A stretch of 64,000 nt of DNA from Calliopum simillimum (GCA_951812925.1 OX638368.1:66240569-66304568); one strand, 5' to 3'; positions 41,962-53,660 are shown, numbered from the stretch's first letter. Notes: a model not told the origin generated them from the sequence alone. A program made the numbers and translations.

Positions 41962-42452
41962 GGTATTCACGAAGTAGGGCAGCTGGCATGGTAAACTAGC
42001 TAAAAAGCACAGTGTGAGCTAAGTTAGCGAACGGCTTTGTAGCATCATTGCTAAAGAGCTGCGAAATCAGCTGGATTTTGTTTACTTTTAAAAATAAAAA
42101 AAAATTAGTGTCAAAATTAATGAATCAAAACTTATGAAAATACCTACCACGGAAGAATCAAAAAAGTCCAAGAGTGTTTTTAGTGTCTTTTCTGCTTTAT
42201 GCTTTTCCTTTTGCCGGTTCATTTTATTATAATTTGCAAAAAAAAAAAAAATTTATTTTATTTAAAAACAAATGTCAACATAATTCTGACATATTTTGCT
42301 GTAGTAGAAAAGCTATTCAAATTTACTCAAGGGATTTGTGTAGCAAAAGAGCTAACTTGTAGCTGAATTTCTTTAATGTATTTTGTTGTTGTTTAGAGCA
42401 GATTTGCTCTTCTACCCTTTTGCCACACTGGCTGCCCTACTTCGTGAATACC
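41962..42452. mobile_element. MITE family B, copy 1
   Basis: 491 bp with inverted ends GGTATTCACGAAGTAGGGCA and TGCCCTACTTCGTGAATACC (with small mismatches further in). The left 130 bp and the middle match the split copy at 24296-25850. No coding capacity. Confidence 0.78.
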
Positions 42453-43390
42453 GTTAATGTTTTTTGCTCGTAATTTTTTTTTCTTCTCAGAAGGCATACC
42501 CAATGTTATTTAAAAACTAAAGACTATGTTCTTTCAAAAAATGCTGCGCTAAAAAATTATAAATTTTTTGTGAAGTATAGGGCCCTTGTGCCGCGTATGG
42601 ATTGAAATGGATTAAATTTTTACAATCCATTGTTACGCAGGGCTAGCAACACGATTTTGAAATTTCTAAAAATTTGGATAAGTTCCGGCAAACGTCCCGG
42701 CTAGGGTTCACTTTGCTTTTCCCCGTATTTCCCTCGCGCAATCATAAAAAAAATTATTTAAAAATACCATGCTCATTTACTTACTTTCATTTTCTTTCCT
42801 ACATCCTGCCCTAACTCTTCCCCGGCATTCCCCCAAATAATTTAGAGTTTAGTTCTTCATTTTAAATGGAATTCAAGTTTTAATTAAATTTTTTCATTAA
42901 GTTACTGCTATAGCTTAAAACAAAATTTTTACACATTAATTTAGCTTATACACTAAGTATAGTTTTAACTAGTTTACACATTTTCTTACTACCGAGTTGC
43001 AACCCCCTTATATCAAATATGCCAAAATAATTATTTTTTGTAAGTTTATATAAAAATGATTTGACAAGATTTAATAGTCTTTGTGTTATTTTGAGCAGAG
43101 CTAATAAACTAAATATACTATCGAATAATACTTAAACTTATCTATAATAAAATAATACTTTGATACTCTTACTCCTTGCTGCAACTACTTGGTGTTTTCG
43201 CCATGGCAATTTTGGTTTCCACTCTGGATGCGTTTTCCCTGTAGGGGTTGTCACCGCAGCTGTTTGCAGTTGCTTGATATGTTGGCTGGATAGTTATTTC
43301 AGATGTTGCTTTTATTAGTCGCTAATTTTATCTTTCAATTTTGGCTTTTCGCGTTTTGGGACCCACTATCTGAGTATCTTTGCTCTACGT
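42453..43390. other. Intergenic stretch with nothing recognised
   Basis: AT-rich DNA; a short GGATTGAAATGGATTAAA word at 42598 belongs to the GGATT-rich repeat found at 49151-50630. Confidence 0.5.
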
Positions 43391-43930
43391 TTTGCAAATA
43401 TGTTGTTGGATGAACTCTTGTTGGTTGGCCGTAACGCTGGCTGGCTGGCTGAGCTGAGCGACAACTCACTTATTGACTGCCTGCTTACCGTCGACTACCA
43501 GGCAAGGCGGTCTAAATGGTGTGAGCGTGCGTATGCTGCTGCTGGCACAAACTGCTGCTGCTGCGCTTACGGTCGGTCGCTGATTTGCGTCGTTTTCCGT
43601 GATCGTGGTGCGTGCTGCGTTGGGGTTTTAGTTAACGACGATGGTGGCAGTATTGGCCAAGATAGTCGCTTAGTTGGCGCGGTGGCAAGTGGCCGGTATG
43701 GTTGTTGTTGTGGATATTAGATGCTGCTTCTGCTGCTATACTGCTACACAACTTGGGGTGGCAGTAAATTTATTTTATTGGTTATGTCGAATCGACGAGT
43801 TTTCACTGTAAAATCACTTTTTTTCAGTTCCACCAAAATTGTTCGAATTTTACGCGACGATCAACTTCTGTCCCTTCCAATTTTAATTATTTTTTTATTA
43901 TTAATCGCACCAAGTGAACCAATTTGTTGA
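43391..43930. other. GC-richer island of unknown role
   Basis: This stretch has clearly higher GC than its surroundings, with CTG/CTGCTG runs (GTATGCTGCTGCTGGCACAA) and CGTGCGTATG words. Plus-strand ORFs of 106 and 69 aa (43400, 43721) are Cys/Leu-rich and unlike known proteins. CTG/CAG-rich islands in flies often mark 5' UTRs or promoters, so an unannotated transcript on either strand is possible. Confidence 0.35.
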
Positions 43931-44231
43931 ATTTTATCTTTTTGATCTGTTGACTTACACTATTTTCTTATATCGCAAAGTTTTTTCGAATTATTAATAT
44001 TGAGTTTTATAACAAAAACAATTATAACAATTGCAATAAATTTTTTTCTCTCCAATTTTTACAACTTGTGTCGAAAAAAATTCTGACTTTTCGTTTTTTT
44101 TATTGTTATTTTTTATATTAATTTTGCAACAAATTTTCACTTTTCTTTTTTTTTCCTTTTCCCGATTCTCGCTTGACAAATAAAATTCGCGACCGCCTCA
44201 CTCTAAGCTAACTGTCCAACTAAAACTTGCA

Positions 44232-44365
44232 TAGCGACCGCATGTCTGCTAGCAAAAAAAAATTATTTTTTCATGCGCAGTTACATTTTCTTTGTTCTTA
44301 CGCTGATCGCATGTTTCCTAGCAAAAAAAATTGACATGCGCAGTGGCATTTTCTTTGTTCTTTTT
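44232..44365 (+). repeat. Tandem duplication of about 65 bp
   Basis: GCGACCGCATGTCTGCTAGC ... CATGCGCAGTTACATTTTCT and CTGATCGCATGTTTCCTAGC ... CATGCGCAGTGGCATTTTCT are adjacent copies. Confidence 0.65.
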
Positions 44366-44651
44366 TTTTGCATTTTTTTGAACGCCGTTACGATTGGACT
44401 GCAAAAACAGTTTTCATATATCAAACAAGTTTATTTCAAAGTCATTTATGTACTTACAAAAAAAAAGCTTTTCGATTTGTGCAAAAGCTGAGTGCTTTTT
44501 GCCGGTAGGTGGCCGACGGTTGATTTTGAATATGCAATCAAATCGAAAAGTGTTAGCATAACTAACAAATAGGTAAAATAAATTAACAAATGAAACCAAT
44601 CCGCAACACCATACTGATCCAGATTTGTGTACCAGATTTCCCGGATAGATT

Positions 44652-44854
44652 TGTAAGAAATGAAAATCGATCCGCTTAAAGAAAAATACGTCCGGCAACT
44701 TCAGTGGTTAAACGAAACAGTAATTTATTAAAGAAAAGTAGTATATAGAAAACTATAATGACACTTGTAATGACATTTACAATGTGATGCGTTTTGAAAA
44801 CTAATGATTACTTTAAACAGAAGTACGTTCGTAAATTATTGTTCATTTTCAACA
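44652..44854 (-). repeat. 3' LTR of the copia element
   Basis: 203 bp, near-identical to 48948-49150 (T/A at the fourth base and AAAATACG/AAAACACG). Confidence 0.92.
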
Positions 44855-44993
44855 CCTTTCCTGAACAATCATTTTAGCTTATTTAATTCAAAAAATTGTG
44901 GAAGTTACGATATAACATAAATCAAAAAATTAATTCATTTAAATTTAATATTTCAAAAAAAAATGGTAATAAAATAAATATTTACTAATTACG

Positions 44994-47900
44994 TTATTTC
45001 AATCCAAACTTATTTATGAATAAATTAAGTTTTTGAGAATCAACACTTTTTGTTAAAATGTCAGCAAGCATTTCTTTTGTAGATAAATATTTCAATTCAA
45101 TTTGCTTACTTTCAAGTTTCTCACGAATAAATTTGGATTTTATGTCTACATGCTTTGTAGGAGGAGAGTACGATGCATTAAGAGCTACATGGATGGCGCT
45201 TTTATTGTCGCAATGCAAAACCATTGCTTCATTGTAGTTCAGAAGTAGCTCAGCCTCAAGACGTTTTAGCCAAATAGACTCTTGAATTGCAGCAACGACT
45301 GACATAAACTCAGCCTCAGTAGATGACAACGCTATAGTCTTCTGCCGCCTTGTAGCCCATGAAATCGCACCAGACTGAAAAACAAACACATACCCTGTTG
45401 TTGAACGTCTTTCATCTACATCGCTGCCCCAATCTGCGTCACAGTATCCAGTCAAATCATTCGCATCTTTAGAATAAATGAGGCCTTTGTCAGCTGTACC
45501 TTTAAGATACCTCAAAACCCGCTTCACAGCCTCCCAATGCGCCTTTCCTGGATTTACACCGTATCTGCTAAGCGTGTTGACAGCGAAACATATGTCTGGA
45601 CGTGTAACCTGAGCAGCAAATAACAGACAACCGATTGCCTGCATATACGGCACCATTGACATCTGATGTTTGCTTGTTTCATCCTTCGGACACATTTCAG
45701 CAGTCAGCTTTTGATTACAATCCATTGGAGTCGCAGCTGGATTGCAATCTGCCATATTAAAGCGATTCAAAATATTGGCAATATATTGCGACTGATCAAT
45801 TTTGATACCATCTTGCATACGAGTGACACGAATGCCCAAAATAGAAGAAGCTTCTCCCATATCCTTCATGTGAAAGTTACTCGCAAGTGCATTTTTTAAT
45901 CTATTAATTGATTGCATGTTGTTTGAAAAAATTAATACGTCGTCAACGTATATGGCAATGTACAAGATTTCAGCATTCGTATTTTGATAGTAAATACATT
46001 GATCTACATTGCTTCGTTGCAGACCCATTTTGATTAAAACCTGATTTAACGTTTCATTCCAGACTCTGCTTGCTTGTTTCAAGCCATATATCGATTTTAA
46101 AAGCCTGCACACTTTTTCGGAACCATCGCCAAAACACTCAGGCTGAGTCATGTAAACCTCTTCTTTTAGTGTTCCGTTTAAAAATGCAGAAACAGCATCC
46201 ATTTGGTGGATTAAAAGGCAATATTTCGCAGCTATAGCAATTAAAAAACGAATAGACTCATACCTGACAACCGGAGCAAATGTTTCATTGTAGTCGATTC
46301 CTTTCTGCTGACTAAAACCCTTGGCAACAAGTCTTGCTTTGCGACGAACAACATCTCCACTGGCATCAATTTTTGTTCTAAACACCCATTTCGAAGATAA
46401 CGTTTTCTTGTCTTTGGGTAAGAGCTGCAAAACCCAAGTTTTATTCACTTTTAACGATTCAATCTCTTCACGCATTGCAGCCTTCCATTCATCTGCGTTA
46501 GGTGACGTCAGAGCTTCACGTACACATGTCGGATCAGTTGACACAAAATCAGCTACAGCAAAATTGTAAGACGTTGACGGCAAGCTTGCAATTCTATCCG
46601 ATCGACGAACATCATCATTAGGAGACACGGAAGTACCAGCAGGGGGACGATATTCACTTATGACTGATAAATTTTCCAACGTATCTTCAAACACCTCATC
46701 TATGTCGGTTTCGGCGTCGTTCTCGCTCGGTGCAGCAGTTGTCAGTTCCAATTGTGGATTTTCCTCTGAATTGACAACTACAGCAGCATCATCTTCGAAC
46801 TCGTGTGGAAACAAAATACTGCTGTTTTTGTTTTCTGCATATCCAGCATTACATTTCACGTTCTCAAAAAACACTGCATCTCTGCTGATGACAATACTTT
46901 GATCCAATGGATTAAAACAACGATATGCTTTGGAATCTTCGCTGTATCCCAAAAAAATACACTCCATCGATTTTGCATCCAACTTTTTACGTTTTTGTTG
47001 AGGTATATGGACCAACACTCTGCACCCAAATACACGTAAATGCTTTAAATTCGGCTTCTTTCCTGACCACAACTCTTCAGGAGAATAATTTTTGCCTCTG
47101 CAAGGCACACGGTTTATTAAGAACGCAGCTGTAACAGCAGTCTCTGCCCAAAATTGATTTTGTAAACCACTATCCAGCAGCATGCAACGCATTCTTTCTA
47201 CAATAGTGCGATTAATGCGCTCCGCGACACCGTTTTGTTCGGGAGCGTACGGAAAAGTCTTTTGGTGCATAATACCATTCTTTTGACAAAAAGTTTTAAA
47301 CTTGTCATTCACATATTCACTGCCGTTGTCTGTACGCAATATTTTAATTTTTCGTGAACACTGGTTTTCTACTAGATTTTTGAAAAACACAAATTTTTCG
47401 AAAACATCTGATTTTCGTTTAATAGGATAAACAAACACTTTGCGTGAATAGTCGTCTACAAATGTCAATAAGTAACAATGACCTGAGAATGATTTCTCCT
47501 GTATCGGACTAACCACATCAGAATGCACTAGATCCAGTAAATTTTCAGCACGTTGGCCACATTCTTTATTTGGTTTTCTTGTTTGTTTACCTTTTACACA
47601 AATCGAGCATTCAACACCATGATTTACACAAGAGTTTATGCCTATACACGAATTTTTAAAATTTTTTAAGCCATCGTCACAAATATGACCTATACGTCGG
47701 TGCCATAAATAAAAATCACTTGTATTTGCAATAAACGCGTTATTTTCTTTAATGGGCGCACTGCAATTTAATCTGTATAAATCATTATAAACATTTGCCG
47801 TTGCAATTAAGTTTTTGTTTTTATCAAAAATTTCACAAACGTCACCTTCGAACACGACTTTATTTTCATTTTTTGTTAACTGTCGCACAGAGAGTAAGTT

Positions 47901-48863
47901 GGTACATAATTGTGGAACATTTTCAACATTTTTAATTACAGCTGCTGTCTCTTTCTTATCTGTTTTAACTACCATGTCAATATCACCAACACAATGAACA
48001 GAAAGTTTAGTTTTGTTCGCAATTATAATTTCTTTACCATCCACTTCTCTTTTATTTTGCATAAACCAATTATCATTTGTCATATGGGAGGTTGCTCCCG
48101 AATCGACAAACCACTCTGCCGAGTTGTCATGCGAAAGCAATGATGCATATAAAACACTACTTTTTCCCTTGTGACTAAAATTATTTTTTTCATTTTTATT
48201 AGAATTTTTATTCGGGCAATATTTTGCAGTATGTCCAACCAGTTTACACGCATAACACCGAAATGTTCCTTTATTTAGTTTCTTTTTTACAAACAAAGCA
48301 CTTTCTTCAACTTTATTGTCAAACTTTGCGTCCTGAAGCAACATGTTTTTCACAGCATCCACCGTTAATTTAACATTTGAATTTTCGACAGCTAATACCA
48401 TCGCCCGAAACTCATCGGGTAGACCGGCCAACATAAGTGATGCCGTTAGCTCATCGTCGATATTCAAACCGGCATTTTTAACTTGCAGTGACGTCATAAC
48501 TAAAGCGCTGATGTAGTTTTGCATCGAATCACACGCACTTAATTTAATTTGCACTAACTGTTTTAAAAGTTCAACTTTTCGCGTCAGCCCTTTGTCTTCA
48601 TATGCCGATATGATAGCGTCCCAGGCTTCTTTTGCAGTTTCAGCAGTTGCAATATGCGCGAAATTACTTGGCTCCACCATTAGCGTGATTTCAGCCAACG
48701 CGCGTTGATTTATATCATTGTCTTTTGCATCTTTAATGCCCAACTCTACCACTTTCCAGCAATTTTTAATCACCAAATAAGATTTGGCATGCCGCTACCA
48801 AACGTCGAAATTTTCGCGTCCACGTAATTTTTCAAAAGGGAATGAAAGTGTTCCAGACGACAT
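44994..48863 (-). CDS. copia Gag-Pol polyprotein (one in-frame stop near the N-terminus)
   Basis: Single polyprotein of a Ty1/copia element. The ATG at 48861-48863 opens MSSGTLSFPFEKLRGRENF; a TAG at 48795-48797 (codon 23) interrupts it; from 48776 to the stop at 44994 the frame is continuous. Domains in order: UBN2-type Gag, CCHC knuckle (CYACKLVGHTAKYC), protease (FVDSGATSHM), integrase zinc finger (WHRRIGH, then CSIC) and core (LVHSDVVSP, LRTDNGSEY, PEQNGVAERI), reverse transcriptase (FAPVVRYESIRF, IYVDDVLIF), RNase H (YCDADWGSD, LSSTEAEFMS, CDNKSAI). All catalytic residues are present. A downstream start could only give a Gag lacking its N-terminal segment. Confidence 0.9.
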
Positions 48864-48936
48864 TTCACCGAACGTAAAATACAAAAAAAAAATAATAAAA
48901 TGAAATTTTTTTTTTTTTTTGAAACACGTGTCTAGA

Positions 48937-48947
48937 GGCCCATAACC
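48937..48947 (-). promoter_or_regulatory. Primer binding site of the copia element
   Basis: Minus-strand GGTTATGGGCC directly abuts the 5' LTR and matches the half-tRNA initiator-Met primer used by copia. The similarity stops after 11 bases. Confidence 0.75.
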
Positions 48948-49150
48948 TGTTAGAAATGAAAATCGATCCGCTTAAAGAAAAACACGTCCGGCAACTTCAG
49001 TGGTTAAACGAAACAGTAATTTATTAAAGAAAAGTAGTATATAGAAAACTATAATGACACTTGTAATGACATTTACAATGTGATGCGTTTTGAAAACTAA
49101 TGATTACTTTAAACAGAAGTACGTTCGTAAATTATTGTTCATTTTCAACA
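48948..49150 (-). repeat. 5' LTR of the copia element
   Basis: 203 bp with TG...CA ends; the outer neighbour is the AGATT target duplication. Confidence 0.92.
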
Positions 49151-49560
49151 AGATTCGGATTAAAAATCGGATATATCCATTTAAATCCAGAATTGATACG
49201 AAAGATTGAAATGGATGAAAAGATACGAAATCTATTTATCTATCTGAATCCACATTTTGATCCAGATTTGTGTACCAGATTTCTCGGATAGATTTGGATT
49301 CAGGATCGGATCAATGCATTTTAATCCAGGGAATATGGATTGTTGCGAAAGATTGGAATGGTTTCAAATAGATGCAATTTATCAATCTTTCTGGGTCCAG
49401 ATTTTAATCCAGAATTGTATAACATATATTCAATATAGATTTGGAAACATCGTTAAACTAATCCATTTTCATCAAGAGAATATGGATTATCATGAAAGAT
49501 TAAAATGGATTAAAATACACTATCAATTAAGTTTTCTGAGTCCAGATTCTTAATGCAAAA
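49151..49560 (+). repeat. GGATT-rich tandem repeat, about 140-bp period
   Basis: Units start AGATTCGGATTAAAAATCGG (49151), AGATTTGGATTCAGGATCGG (49290) and AGATTTGGAAACATCG (49437), each with ATCCAG and AATATGGATT words. The end of another unit lies at 44620-44651 on the far side of copia. Diverged copies continue at 50330-50630. Confidence 0.75.
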
Positions 49561-50335
49561 TTTTGGCAGAATCATAAATAACAAGAGACTCTTTTCTGAA
49601 ATAAAACGTTTTTATTCATCAGACAGTTTTTTTTTTTTTTGATTTTTATTAGAGAACATTCACTTATTCGTTATCCGAGTTTTCGGGAGAGTAATCGTAT
49701 AGTTTACCATTTTCAACAAGATAAAAATTTCGCAACTTTCCAAAAAAAAAAAAACTATTTTCCCCAAAACGGTCTAAATATTAAAAATTTTTCGTAAACT
49801 CTGTCTTTCCTCAAAACTTTTCAAATTCTCTTAAATAAATATAAATATCACCTACTTTCCCCTAGAAACTGACGAAATTTCCAATCTTTGTATTTTGGTG
49901 AACAAAAAAGTATGTATATAAACTGAACAATAAACCATAAGCAGAATATGATATGACAGATTTCATTTTTGAATTATAAGGTGTGTTTAAGACGGTAGCG
50001 TGTGAGCACGGTGTTAAGCACACGACTTTGTTGGCTATTCTCATATTTTGCCGTCTTTTTTCAGATATGAGGAGTTTCGTTTAAAATTGAGGATATTTTC
50101 TCGATTTTTGAGGATTTTGAAAGTTTATTGGCAACACTGCTTATTTGAAATGACGCTCGTTTACGTTTCGAGAATTCTTAGTGCTTAGAACATGGACGAC
50201 TCAAGCTATTTCAGTTCTTCCTCTTCAGGTGCAGAAGATACGCCTGTGAAGAAACGCTACAAAATTAATGTGCTTAAAAATTATAATAGTATGAAATTCT
50301 CCGTGTGTGACCGAACACGCAGTGTATGGAAAACC
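49561..50335. other. Unassigned segment inside the GGATT repeat, with a small ORF
   Basis: It contains a 67-codon plus-strand ORF (50192-50395) starting MDDSSYFSSSSSGAEDTPVK, which looks like a genuine N-terminus (Ser/acidic then basic) but runs into GGATT repeat at about 50335. It may be the first exon of a gene or the 5' end of a transposon. GTGTTTAAGACGGTAGCGT at 49983 resembles GTGTTTTAGACGGCAGCGT at 40381. Confidence 0.35.
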
Positions 50336-50630
50336 AGAATTGTGTACCTTAAATTCAAGATGGATTTGGATTCAGAATCAGATCAATGCATTTAAATCCT
50401 GAGAATATGGATGGTTGATTTGTGATCATCAAGGAGATAATATTTGGGCATGAACAATATCGTGGGTGTCTGGGATTGTGGTTTTTCTCACAGAAATTAA
50501 AGTCCAACTCCAATCCATTTCAGTCCTTTTCAATCCAAATATGCACTTATAAAAAAAGCGCGATCAATGTGAATCCAGTCTTATCCATTTTAATCCAGCT
50601 GCAATTATTTAAGTTTATGTAAACCTTTTT
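50336..50630 (+). repeat. Diverged GGATT-type repeat
   Basis: CCAGAATTGTGTACC, ATGGATTTGGATTCAGAATC and GAGAATATGG recur here in diverged form. Confidence 0.6.
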
Positions 50631-50744
50631 TGTTACTGTACTTTATAAACATCAAGTAAATGGCATTTTTAAAGTGAAAACTTTTTTATTTTTCAAATCT
50701 ATTTCAAGGGGATGTAAACCATGTCAAAACTTTCAAGAAACTTG

Positions 50745-51475
50745 TTCATGGAGTCCGATTTGGCTATAAATTGGCGTAAACAATAATATCAGAGTGGAGA
50801 AAATTACTACCAAATATTTTTTGAAGTTTTGGCGGAAATATGGGACTTTGAAGTTTTTAGGTTAGTTTTTTTTGAGAAGCTATTACTTTAGTTGAAAAAG
50901 GCTTTAAAATAAAAACTAGCAAAATAAATTGTTTTTTTTTTTTTTTCATTTTTAAAATGAGTTTCCCAAAATACGTTATCTTCGTTTTTTATTTTTTCTG
51001 TAAAAAAAGCTACAAGTGCAACTTACAAGTCCACCAAATATTGGTGTGGGCCTGACAGTGGCTTCAACATCTACAGCATTTTTTCAGTAAAATTTTTTTG
51101 AATTTGAAATTTTTAACTAAACGATAATTTTTATTTGAAAATTTTATTTATTTAGAATTTTCAAGTGAAAAAATGAACTGAAAAAGTGCGGAAGATACTA
51201 CATTTTATTATTTTTCTGGAGAACAAATGGCAGGCCCACTCCAATATTTGGTGGACTTGTAAGTTACACTTGTAGCTTTTTATTACAGGAAAAATAAAAA
51301 AAAATCGAAGATGACATATTTTGGGAAACTCAATTTCAAAATTTTTTTTAAGTGTAAGTTTATTGTTGCTAGTTCTTATTTTAAAGCCTGTTTCAAGACA
51401 AATCATTTGACACCTTAAAATTGAGAATTGGATAAATGCAACTGAAGTAATAGCTTCTCAAAAAAAAAAAAAAAA
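50745..51475. repeat. Second copy of the inner palindrome of 10827-12460
   Basis: It contains GGAGTCCGATTTGGCTATAA, AAATTACTACCAAATATTTT, the central AAAAAAGCTACAAGTGCAAC/GTTACACTTGTAGCTTTTTA pair and TAGCTTCTCAAAAAAAA, in the same palindromic order as 11260-12310. It lacks the tandem 29-bp units and outer arms. Confidence 0.8.
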
Positions 51476-51486
51476 CTAATGTAATA

Positions 51487-51971
51487 CCCTATTCTCACTT
51501 GCCTGGTTAACCAGATGAATGCTGATGAAGCACTAACCAGGATAGTTTTTCATATAAAAAGATTTTCGACTTATATGGAAAAGATTAGCTAGTTTTTAAA
51601 TAATTAGATCATTTAACCCAAAAAATCGGCAGGTGGCATCTTCAAATTCAAAATATCCCAGGGAAATTAGGAAATTTCCTTTTCTTTTGACAAATGCAAA
51701 ACGTAAACAAATAAAACATTTTTAATAAAAAGCAAATTAAAGCTAAAATCAAAAATGTGTTCGTCTCAAGTGTTTTACAAAAAAAATTTATATAACGGAA
51801 TATATAAAAATATATTTGAAAAAAGTGAAAATAGTGTCGTGATTTGGTAAACGCCAAAAAAGTCTCATTGAAATGATAGATGACTCATCCAGGTAAAAGG
51901 TGTGAACGTGGTTCTGTGGTTATCAAGATTTTCTGATTTTAGGCTGGTTAACCAGGCAAGTGAGAATAGGG
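51487..51971. mobile_element. TA-flanked MITE with CCCTATTCTCACTTGCC ends
   Basis: 485 bp. CCCTATTCTCACTTGCCTGG, then TTAACCAG at the left mirrors CTGGTTAACCAGGCAAGTGA, then GAATAGGG at the right (28-bp TIR). TA lies on both sides (51485-51486, 51972-51973). No coding sequence. Confidence 0.82.
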
Positions 51972-51973
51972 TA

Positions 51974-52585
51974 TACATAAGTGTATCAAATTACGGGCTA
52001 GTACCTAATTCCGTCAGTTTTTGAGTTTTGTTGAAAAATAAGAAATCTAAGCACGGTTTCGAATATTTTTAAATCAAAATATACTCCATACTTATAATTG
52101 ATGACAAAAACTATAAATTTTATTTTTACATTCATTAATTACTTTATAGTAATGCTTCAAATTATCAGTTGACGTCGAACCGTCATTTTGAAAGCGCGTT
52201 GTATGAAAGTATAAGGTAACATCAGAATTTTTGTAAGCGTTTCTAGGATTCCATGAAAGTATTTTTAATTAAAATTTGTTAAGTTGTTAATTTGTGTTGC
52301 CAAAACAAAACGAACAAAACAAAACGAATAATATTTTACCTAAAAACGACGATTTTCTTTATGACGTAATTAGGTGCATAAATTTGTGTGAGTGAGAGAC
52401 ATTTTGTTTTCGAAATTTAATTATTAATCAGTGTTACATTAACTAAATATTCATTTATCATGAAATAATTAAACTTTTGTGAATGTAGTGACGTAATTAC
52501 GGCCTAATATTTTTTCTTTTAAAACCCTAAATAATTGCGAATAATGTGAACAATTATCCAAAAATTCTTATGTATTATTTGTGTA
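51974..52585. other. Intergenic stretch with nothing recognised
   Basis: AT-rich. It ends in TGTGTA at 52580-52585, an alternating pyrimidine-purine site directly before the errantivirus-like LTR. Confidence 0.5.
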
Positions 52586-52925
52586 AGTTAACACTGTTAA
52601 TACTGCACCTGACCAAGAAGCTCAGGTTTAAAAGCAATATATTTTTCCCATCAACAATTCTTTGAATTGCATACTCAATTTCCCACAGGAACACCTGCAT
52701 GAGTTGCTATTGCACTGTGTTGTTGCTTTAAAAGTATTTGAATTAAGTTGAGAAGAATAAAATAAAATTGTAACTGTATTTGTATTTGAATTAAGTTGAG
52801 AAGAATAAAATAAAATTGTAACTGTATTTGTATTTGAATTAAGTTGTACTAAAAAGAAGTGAAAAAATAAAGTTTAGTTTTGAAGCAAACGCCGAAGTGA
52901 AATGTTTTGAACTCTTAAAAATAAT
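52586..52925 (+). repeat. 5' LTR of the errantivirus-like element
   Basis: 340 bp; its boundaries are inferred from the AGTTAAC start and the PBS. GAATAAAATAAAATTG lies in a duplicated 58-bp block, with another AATAAA at 52868. Confidence 0.6.
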
Positions 52926-52937
52926 TGGCGCCCAACG
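52926..52937 (+). promoter_or_regulatory. Primer binding site (tRNA-Lys type)
   Basis: TGGCGCCCAACG follows the LTR; it is the PBS of many gypsy-group elements. Confidence 0.7.
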
Positions 52938-52949
52938 AAGCTAAAAATC

Positions 52950-53490
52950 CTTCATAGAAGTAATATCACGTAAACAAAAAGTACCACGGAGTAAAAAATC
53001 CTTCATAGAAGGAATATCGTGTAACAAAAAGTATCGTGCAATAAAAAATCCTTCATAGAAGGAATATCGTGCAATAAAAATTATCATGCAACAAAAGCCT
53101 TTATAAAAGGAAAAACTATTTTTTAAAAAAAAAAATAATAAAATATAAATAAAATCTAAAAAGCCTTTATAAAAGGAAAAACTATTTTTAAAAAAAAAAA
53201 AAAAATATAAAATAAATAAAATCTAAAAAGCCTTTATAAAAGGAAAAATCATTTATTTAAAAAAAAAATATAAAATCTAATTTCAAATCAAAACAAAAAT
53301 TTTAAAAAAAGACATCGAACGTTATAAAGCAAACATTAATAACTTTACAAGCAGCAAAACATCGAAACATCAATAACTCTACAAGCAGCAAGACATCGAA
53401 CGTTATAAAGGAAATATCAAAAACTCTACAAGCAGCAAGACATCGAATGTTACAAAGGAAATATCAATAACTCTAGCAGCAGCAAGACAT
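52950..53490 (+). repeat. Three tandem repeat arrays in the leader
   Basis: AAAAATCCTTCATAGAAGGA units (about 52950-53070), AAAAGCCTTTATAAAAGGAA units (about 53094-53250) and ACATCGAACGTTATAAAG ... CTACAAGCAGCAAG units (about 53310-53490). Each unit of the first two sets contains a small hairpin (CTTCATAGAAG, CCTTTATAAAAGG). Confidence 0.82.
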
Positions 53491-53660
53491 CGACATGGCG
53501 TTAAAACTCCTTTTTTTGTAAGTCAAATATATGAATTTAATATAAGTAAGAAAAATTGTTTATCTGATAAAAAGAAAAAATAAATAACAAAAGAAGTGAA
53601 AAAGTTAACGTTTATTAGATGAGGAATTGTGATAAATAAAAATTATCAGATTATTTAATT

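Larger units (their letters stand above)
44652..49150 (-). mobile_element. copia-type LTR retrotransposon, nearly intact and young
   Basis: 4,499 bp. The two 203-bp LTRs (TGTTGAAAATG ... on the minus strand) differ at two positions by eye, and a perfect 5-bp target duplication AGATT flanks the element (44647-44651, 49151-49155). The PBS (48937-48947) reads GGTTATGGGCC on the minus strand, the initiator-Met type of copia, and a purine tract AGGAAAGG lies at the 3' LTR. One Gag-Pol frame is open for 1,260 codons. An in-frame TAG near its start is the only clear defect. Confidence 0.92.
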
